A stretch of 7,161 bases of DNA from Microcaldota archaeon (GTDB lineage: Archaea > Micrarchaeota > Micrarchaeia > Micrarchaeales > Micrarchaeaceae): positions 1 to 7,161 of the forward strand of contig JASHUQ010000040.1 in the NCBI GenBank assembly GCA_030039935.1, given 5' to 3'. A program made the translations under genes and the position numbers. Shown here piece after piece: positions 1-7,000 of the stretch. Positions within the stretch are counted from its first letter, which is position 1, and each line of letters begins with the position of its first letter. The notes beneath the pieces were generated by a model, which worked only from the letters and a program-made list of their open reading frames with translations, was not told the DNA's origin and did no database searches.

Positions 1-941
1 TCTTCCTGCTCATTTAGATAGTCTAACGCGAATGCTGATGAGGGGTGCTTCCTTGCAAGATCTGACAGGCGCGCCGCTATTCTGTTGTTCAGCGTTTGGT
101 TATACTTTAAAATATTAGCGGCAACCCTTGAATACGCGGAATTTGGGTTCTTTGATATTGCGCCAATGACAAGCCCGTCCTTGCCCATGCTGTGCACGGC
201 GTTCATTCTGCCTAAAACGTGCATCCACAGGCTCATTATGAATGCGGATTCCTTGCCGCTCTTTACCTTATCTATGAACCACTCGAATGCCCTGTCTTTG
301 CTGTACATTATTTGTCCAGGAAGAACAAAATGCGCCCTTGCCGGATACCTCTTCTCGTGCATGTCGCTGTATCTCTTTATGTATTCGAGAAGCCCTACCT
401 GCCTTTCCGGGGAAAGGTACTTGAAGCCGTAATAGAATGCGCTCTCTATGAACGCTATGTTTGAATTGCTTTTGTATATATGCGGCTTTGAAGAGATGTG
501 ATCCATTAGCAATTTGGCATCATCCTGGGAAAGCGCAGGGAGCACTTTTCCAATTTTCCCGAATAATCCCTGTGAATTATACGCTATTGGATTGCACTCA
601 TCAAGAACATCTAGCCATATATGGAACCCAAAGCCGGAATAACTGCTAGGATTGCTTTCCTGATCTTCTCTTAGCAGATGGGCTTTCCCCATTTGCTCCA
701 TTTTCCTTGATAGACTAATAGGGAGGGATGACCTCAACGCCTCGCTGTATCTCAGTCTTGGATGCGCTGCGGCAAATAGCAGCGCATCTCTGGGATCGCT
801 GCTGCATTTATCTTGGGATATCAGCCTTCCAACAGCTCTTCCTATCTCTGCGCCGAAAGATGAATCTAGAAGGTCTTCGATCCTGGTTATAACGCCCATT
901 CTGGGACAAGTCAGTCCAAACCCTTGTCTTGTTGTTGTCAT
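1..941 (-). CDS. Hypothetical protein, probably alpha-helical and soluble (3' part missing)
   Basis: I do not recognise this protein. On the minus strand an ATG at 941-939 opens a frame without stops for 313 codons to the window edge, so the C-terminus is missing. The protein starts MTTTRQGFGLTCPRMG and shows no signal peptide or membrane segment. It is rich in Leu, Ala, Arg, Lys and Ser and reads as mostly helical. Two related motifs lie 34 residues apart, KNPNSAYSR (264-272) and KHPSSAFAL (298-306), with a weaker relative at AAHPRLRYSEAL (58-69). This suggests helical hairpin repeats of TPR or HEAT type, which is inference. Five cysteines or fewer are scattered (12, 46 and 116 seen) with no metal-binding pattern. 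The ATG at 941 is preferred because an archaeal promoter sits at a suitable distance upstream; an in-frame ATG at 899-897 is an alternative. No Shine-Dalgarno sequence precedes either. The gene lies 70 bases downstream of the surface-protein gene, but its own promoter argues for independent transcription, so a shared role is not established. The long frame and AGA/AGG-biased arginine codons support a real gene. Confidence 0.8.
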   Translation of the reverse strand, partial: MTTTRQGFGLTCPRMGVITRIEDLLDSSFGAEIGRAVGRLISQDKCSSDPRDALLFAAAHPRLRYSEALRSSLPISLSRKMEQMGKAHLLREDQESNPSSYSGFGFHIWLDVLDECNPIAYNSQGLFGKIGKVLPALSQDDAKLLMDHISSKPHIYKSNSNIAFIESAFYYGFKYLSPERQVGLLEYIKRYSDMHEKRYPARAHFVLPGQIMYSKDRAFEWFIDKVKSGKESAFIMSLWMHVLGRMNAVHSMGKDGLVIGAISKNPNSAYSRVAANILKYNQTLNNRIAARLSDLARKHPSSAFALDYLNEQE

Positions 942-973
942 AAAATAACGTGATAGATAGTTTGTTTATGGGA

Positions 974-988
974 ATATTTAAGCCTTTT
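974..988 (-). promoter_or_regulatory. Archaeal BRE/TATA promoter of the downstream gene
   Basis: Read on the minus strand, the gap contains AAAAGG (988-983) followed directly by CTTAAATAT (982-974), which fits an archaeal BRE plus TATA box. Archaeal transcription usually starts about 25-27 bases downstream of the box centre, here near 950-953. That would leave a leader of only about 10 bases before the ATG at 941. No Shine-Dalgarno-like GGAGG or GGTG lies between the box and the ATG, which agrees with a very short-leader transcript. The match is by eye, and the box lies in an A/T-rich gap, so chance cannot be excluded. Confidence 0.6.
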
Positions 989-1011
989 GAGCAGGAAAAT
1001 TAGTTGGTTCT

Positions 1012-4000
1012 TCAGCGCCTTCTCCTTTGCTGGCTTGCGGCCCGCATGCCTTGCGCCGTTGTCCTCTTTCTTCTCATGGATGCCATTGCGCCTATAACAG
1101 CCGCTATCACAACAATAACCGCTATTATTCCGGCTATCTCAAGGGTTTGCGATCCTTGTGCAGATGCTGGTGCGGATATGCCTGATGAGACATTTGAAGC
1201 TATTGAAGTTGTTGGGGCTGTTGTTACAACAGGCTGCTGCACCGGAGGCTGGCTTGTTGCATTTGTAGTGTTTGATTGTGAAGCCGCACTTCCGCATAGA
1301 GTTACATTTACGCTGTGCAGTATTGGCACATATGATATGTTATCAAGCATTATTGTGTAATTGAAGCCATTGCTTGTTCCAAGAGATATTGGCGTGTTTA
1401 CATACAGTGTGTATGATATGCTGTTTACTGTTATTCCTGTATCGTTTGGAGTTATGAAGTTGTCAACAACATCAAATGATGTTCCATTTAATAGTATTAC
1501 CTCCTGGTTGTCTCTCGTGAAGTTGCTTATAAGATAGCATGCGTTGTTGTTCACAGTAACTGGAGTTACTGTTGGTCCAGAGCTTCCTCCGCCTCCTGCA
1601 GAGCCGGCTGGCGCCCCTCCTGTTCCGCCGCTTCCTCCTCCGCCTCCACCTCCGCTTCCGCCTGATCCTCCAGAGGATGATGCTGTATATGAATATATTG
1701 CGAATATTGGATCAGCGGGTATTGTGAATATAACATCACATTGCGAGCCTGATGTTGATGTTGTATATTGCAATGCAGACCATATGCTGTTTGCGTATAT
1801 GTATGGGACAACATTGCTTCCACAAGAGTAGTACATTGTGACTCCTACTGTAGATGTTGTTATTGCATTTGTAACATTGACCTGAATCGCATTTCCGATT
1901 ATAGAGAATGTTCCTGTTGAATTGGATGTGAGCAGCGGAGCACTGCTGTCAAGAATATTTACTGTAAGCACTTCATTGGATGTTCCTGTGTTGCTAAATG
2001 TCAGGAATCCTATAGGATCATCTATATTCTCCTTTAGGTCATAGCCAGGCGGATCTGTTATGGTTGTGTTGCTAGGTATAGTTATGCTCTGGTTGACTGT
2101 CACATAAACAGTATTGCTTGCAAATTCGTTTGTGCTGTCTATGACATTCTCTGTGACGCTGAAGTTTCCAGCAGTAATGAATGTTATGCTGCTTGTATCG
2201 CCTCCAGTGTAATACCAGAATCCTGGAGGAGCGTTCGTAATAATATTGCCGAATATGTAGTTTCCTGTCCCTCCTGTTGTTGTATTAGTGAAAGTTATCA
2301 CATTTCCTACAGTGGTGTTCGGCGCGCTTGGAATGAGTGTTATAGTAAGAGCGTTTGGAGACTCAACATTAACTGTATCTGTGTTTGTTGCGGTTCCTCC
2401 CAATGAGTCTGTAACTTCTACGCAGTATGTTGTTGTAGATTCTAGAGGATTGGTTGTATATGATGCTGTGCTAGAAGAGCTGTATATTGGTGTTCCTGTG
2501 CAGCTGCTTCCCGCATACCAATCATAACTGGTTATTATTCCTGTTCCTCCTGTTGCATCTGCTGTGAGCACTTGCGATTGTCCTGTGTATATAATCGGGC
2601 TTGATGGAGCTATTGTCACTTGTGGAGTGCTGTATACTGTGATTGTGTTTGTCAGTGTTTCATATCCGCAAGGCTCTGGTGAGCAGCTTCCATAAGTTCC
2701 ATCTTTTACTAATACACTTACTGTGTCTGTTCCAAGCGCAGCCGCATTGCTTGGTGTGAATGCTGCGCTGCTTGACTGGCTTGATGTTGGCCCGTTTAAT
2801 TTATCAAATACTATTCCATTGCTGTTTGACACTGTGAAGTTGTATGTGTATGGTTCTGTTCCTCCGAGTATGCTTGCTGTAAGATCAGATGCTGTTCCTA
2901 TTTCTACGCTTTGAGGCATTGCAGAAAGCAGTGATCCAAGGTCTGGGTTAACAGTTATCTGGTTCGAGCTTGTATAGAATGTGTATTCTGGGGATGTTCC
3001 CTCATCTGTTATTTGAGCAGAGTATGTGAATGTGCCTATTGCATTGGTTATGAATGATATTCCTCCTGATCCTCCAGGACTTAATATTGTTGTGCTGTAT
3101 GCTGTTATTGAATTGTCTGTGTTATTGTACAATGTTACGAGGAATGGCCCAGTTCCTCCGTTTATTGCTATCATGAATGTCTCAACTTCTCCTGAATCCC
3201 TTTGAGTATATAATGGAGTGAATGTTGCTGTTGGAGTTGGATTGACTGTTATGCTGAGCGCGCTGTTCGCTGTGTGCGATGCGCTGTCTGTTGCAACCAC
3301 ATTATATGTGAATATTGTTGGGTTGACATCTGTTGGAAGCACGTTGCAGGTAACGCTAAGCGTATCTGTTGATACCGGGCATGATGACGTTCCTGATCCT
3401 GTCCATGAAAGCGAATACGGAGATATTCCTCCTGTCAGTGTTGCTGTAAGAACCTCTGTTTGCCCTGAATCTATTACTGACGATGAGGCCGTAAGCCCCA
3501 CTCCGAACTGCCCTACTGTAACGCTTGCCTCAGTTGAACTGACAACCTCTGGAACTGTTGTCCCTGTGTCTGTGACAACAAGCATGAACTGCCATGTTCC
3601 TCTTGTTGTGCTTGAGGTTGTTACAAAGTTGTATGAGCCGCAGTTGAATGATTCGGCAGTTATTGGCGTGAATGTTGCACTTCCTGGGCTTTCCGCATAC
3701 CATTCGCATTCAAGGTTGGACGGGTTTGATCCTCCCACAATGTCAGGGGTTATTGTTGAAGTATTTCCCGGAATTACCTGTGTTGGGTTTGCAGATATCG
3801 ATGCTGTAAGTTCTGGATATACTGTCACTCCTTCTTGGTTTATCGCGTTTGCCATCTCTGGTATAATTGAATTGTCGACAACCTGGACCTCGAACTCCCA
3901 GTCTCCTATTGGTGTAAGCGAGTTAGTCTGGAAAAGATATTGGGTTATTACAGAGTTCTCGACCTGCACGCTTCCTGGCAATAGTATGTATGTGAGGTTT

Positions 4001-7000
4001 TCTGGGGATTCAAACAGCCATTCGGTTTGATATGGAGGAACTCCTCCCACAACAGAAGATGACTCTACTGATAATTGTCCTTGGTCAACCAATGAGTGCG
4101 ATGATGTTGGCGGCTTGACTGACAACGGTCCATAGACATTTACAGTTGATGTAGATGTTGCTGTTTCTGGCGGAGCTCCAGCAGAAGCGTCTGTCACTGT
4201 CACGGACACGGAGCTTGCCTTTGCTCCATTGCCTACTGTTATCGCATTGACAGTGCATGTTTCCGATGATCCGCATCCTGATACAACAGAAAGGCCACTG
4301 CTTACAGTCCATGAATAAGAATATGGCTCAGTGCCGTTGCTTGCATCTGCATTGAATGTATATTCCTGGTATTGGTCAATGTTAATGTTTGGAAGAGGAG
4401 CAACAGTAAGCTCTGGATTTACTTCAATATTGAATGTTGAGCTGTTTGTCTCTCCTGTAAGGTCAACAACATTTATCTGCACAACGTAGTTTCCTGATAC
4501 TGAGAACGATGCCTCGTTGTTTCCTATATATGTCATTATTCCGTTTGTTGGCCCGCTCAGCAATGTGTATGAATATTCGTTTGTTCCTGTGCCGTATTTA
4601 GTCATGTTTGTAAATGTGGCATATTGGTCAACGCTTATCGGTGTTGTTCCTGAGAATGAGGTAAATTCTAGCACGCGTGCAACCTTTATGCAAACTGTTG
4701 ATTCATTTATCTCGTTTGACATATCTGTCACAGTCTCAGTTACATAGTATGTGCCAGCTTTGCTGAATGTAATTGCGTTTCCATTCTGTGTGTATGTATC
4801 AGGGCCAGAAACCGAGTATGAGTATATATTGTTTCCTGTCCCTCCAGTTGTTGTGTTAGTGAAAGAGACTGATTGTCCGGCAGATATATATGTCCAGTTT
4901 GCTGCAAGGCTTATTGTAAGAACAGGATCTACAGTTACTGTTATTCCAGTTGAGTTTGATATTTCTCCAGTTGCGTCTGTTGAACCAAGTGTAACTGTGT
5001 ATGTTCCCTGTGTTGGGAACACTATCGAACCATTTACCAATGGTGTTACAGGTTCACCATTGACAAAGTAGTGGTTGACTATGCTGCCTGTTCCTCCTGT
5101 AGTATAATTGGTGAACAGGACGCTTTGTCCTGCGGATATGTGAAGCATTGATTCATTTACTAGTTGAGTTACCAATTGTGGGGTTACAGTTATGGTTATC
5201 GCGCTGGTGCTGTTGATCTCGTTTGAGAAATCTATCACATTCTCAGTTACAGTGTATGTTCCCTCATTGTTGAATGTAATCGCATTTCCATTCTGTGAAT
5301 ACGACCCTGGCGGTCCTGTTACTGCGTATGAATAGACAAAAGGCAATGTTCCTCCTGATGTCGTGTTAGTGAAATAGACACTCTGCCCTGCAGATATGTA
5401 TGTCCGGTTTGCGGTGAATGATGTGAATTCAAGAACTGGAGCTACTATGACCGTTATTCCTGCAAGGTCGTTTGCCACTTCTCCGCTTGTATCTGTTGAT
5501 CCAAGAGTTACTGTGTATGTTCCACTTGTTGGGAACACTATTGATCCATTAACCAATGGGGTTACAGGTTCACCATTCACAAAATAGGTGTTGGTTATGT
5601 TTCCTGTTCCTCCAGTTGTGTAGTTTGTGAACAGGACAGATTGTCCTGCGCTTATCCGCAGCATTGATTCGTTGATTAACTGAGTTTGCAATTGAGGAGT
5701 CACAGTTATTGCTACAGATGACTGGTTAACTTCACCGGAAAGGTCTGTTACTGTTTCAGTAATCGTGCACATTCCCGTATTTGTAAATGTAAACACATCA
5801 CTTACATATGACTCGTTCTGGTATGCGCAATCATCTGGATTTGTTGAATACGAATACGTATTGCTGCCCGTTCCACCAGAAGTTGTGTTTGTGAACAGCA
5901 CGGATTGATACTGGCTTATGTAAGTCCTGTTTGCATTCAGGTTTATTGTAAGAACTGGAGTTACTGTAACAGGTATTCCCTCTGAATCTGCAATTTCGCC
6001 TGTCGCATCATTCGATGTGAGTGTTACTGTGTAGTTTCCTGCGTTTGCGAATGTTATCACACCGCTGCTTGTTGAAGTTCCTACATACGGTGCTGTTATG
6101 CTTGTGCTCACTGTTCCTGCACTGCCAAGTGGTCCAACTCCTATCCATATATCTATTGGTGTATTTGCATTAAAGCTTGCGCAATCTCCGTCTGCAAGCT
6201 GGCTTACCGTATATGTGTTTCCAGAGCAAGGACCAGCAGTTATGTAGAACTGTGTTGAACCACTTATGCTGCTTGGAGATGATGGTCCTAGTCCGTATGC
6301 GCCATCAGAGCCCAATCCAGTGAATACATTTGAGCTCCATGCCCAGTCCTGAACATTCAGCCATAGATTTACTCCATATGATCCTGTTGCTGATATTGAA
6401 AGGCCATTTGCAGCAAGGCTTCCAAGCGTTCCATCTGCGAAATAGTATCCAAGATCATAGCCATTGCTTGTTCCCTGTGTTAGACTTATGTCAAATGTAG
6501 ATCCTATGAAGTTCTCTGAAAGCGTTGCATCGCTGTATGCAGCATTTACAGGGCTTGGCGATCTGTAGAAGCTTCCAGAATTGTATCCTCCATCAGTATA
6601 TCCAGTGTAATAAACAGTTGGGGCAGTTTGGTAATATGTGTATGTATTCTCAATGTTGTTCGTTCCTCCTGTTGTGTAATTTGTGAATGAGACGCTTTGT
6701 CCGGCGGATATGTGAAGCATTGATTCGTTGATTAATTGTGTTTGCAATTGAGGAGTTACAGTTATTGTTATGGATGAATCGTTGACTTCGCTTGACAGGT
6801 CGCTTACAGTCTCTGTTACATAATATGTTCCTGCCTCATTGAATGTTATCACATTGCCATTCTGTGAATATGATGCATCTGATGGATCAGATGTAACCTC
6901 ATACGAATACATATTGCTTCCTGTTCCTCCAGAAGTTGTGTTAGTGAAAGAGACTGATTGCCCGGCAGATATATATGTCCAGTTTGCTGCAAGGCTTATT

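Noticed and set aside
85..649. Three short plus-strand open frames in the left part
   Set aside because: They overlap each other and oppose a 313-codon minus-strand frame that has a promoter at the right place and consistent codon use.
897..899. Internal ATG as start of the left gene
   Set aside because: The ATG at 941 is better placed relative to the TATA box, and no ribosome binding site favours the internal one. It remains an alternative.
996..1002. Short T-run after the stop of the large gene as a terminator
   Set aside because: Only four T in a row on the minus strand and no hairpin before it; archaeal terminators usually have longer T-tracts.
1015..1278. Archaeosortase (PGF-CTERM) sorting signal at the C-terminus
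   Set aside because: The helix is followed by a basic tail, as in such signals, but there is no PGF motif before the helix and the tail is unusually long, so a plain transmembrane anchor fits better.
1566..1823. Minus-strand 85-codon frame, Glu/Ala/Gln-rich
   Set aside because: It is a shifted reading of the Gly-rich hinge and the preceding domain; its low-complexity composition comes from the GGN codon runs.
3218..4030. A 270-codon plus-strand open frame inside the large gene
   Set aside because: It is antisense to a continuous minus-strand frame whose domains recur and make sense. The sense strand simply rarely uses TTA, CTA or TCA there. No promoter or family signature supports the plus-strand frame.
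4751..5071. Plus-strand frame of 106 codons repeated almost exactly at 6839-7156
   Set aside because: The apparent pair of related plus-strand proteins is only the antisense image of the near-identical A/B repeat copies.
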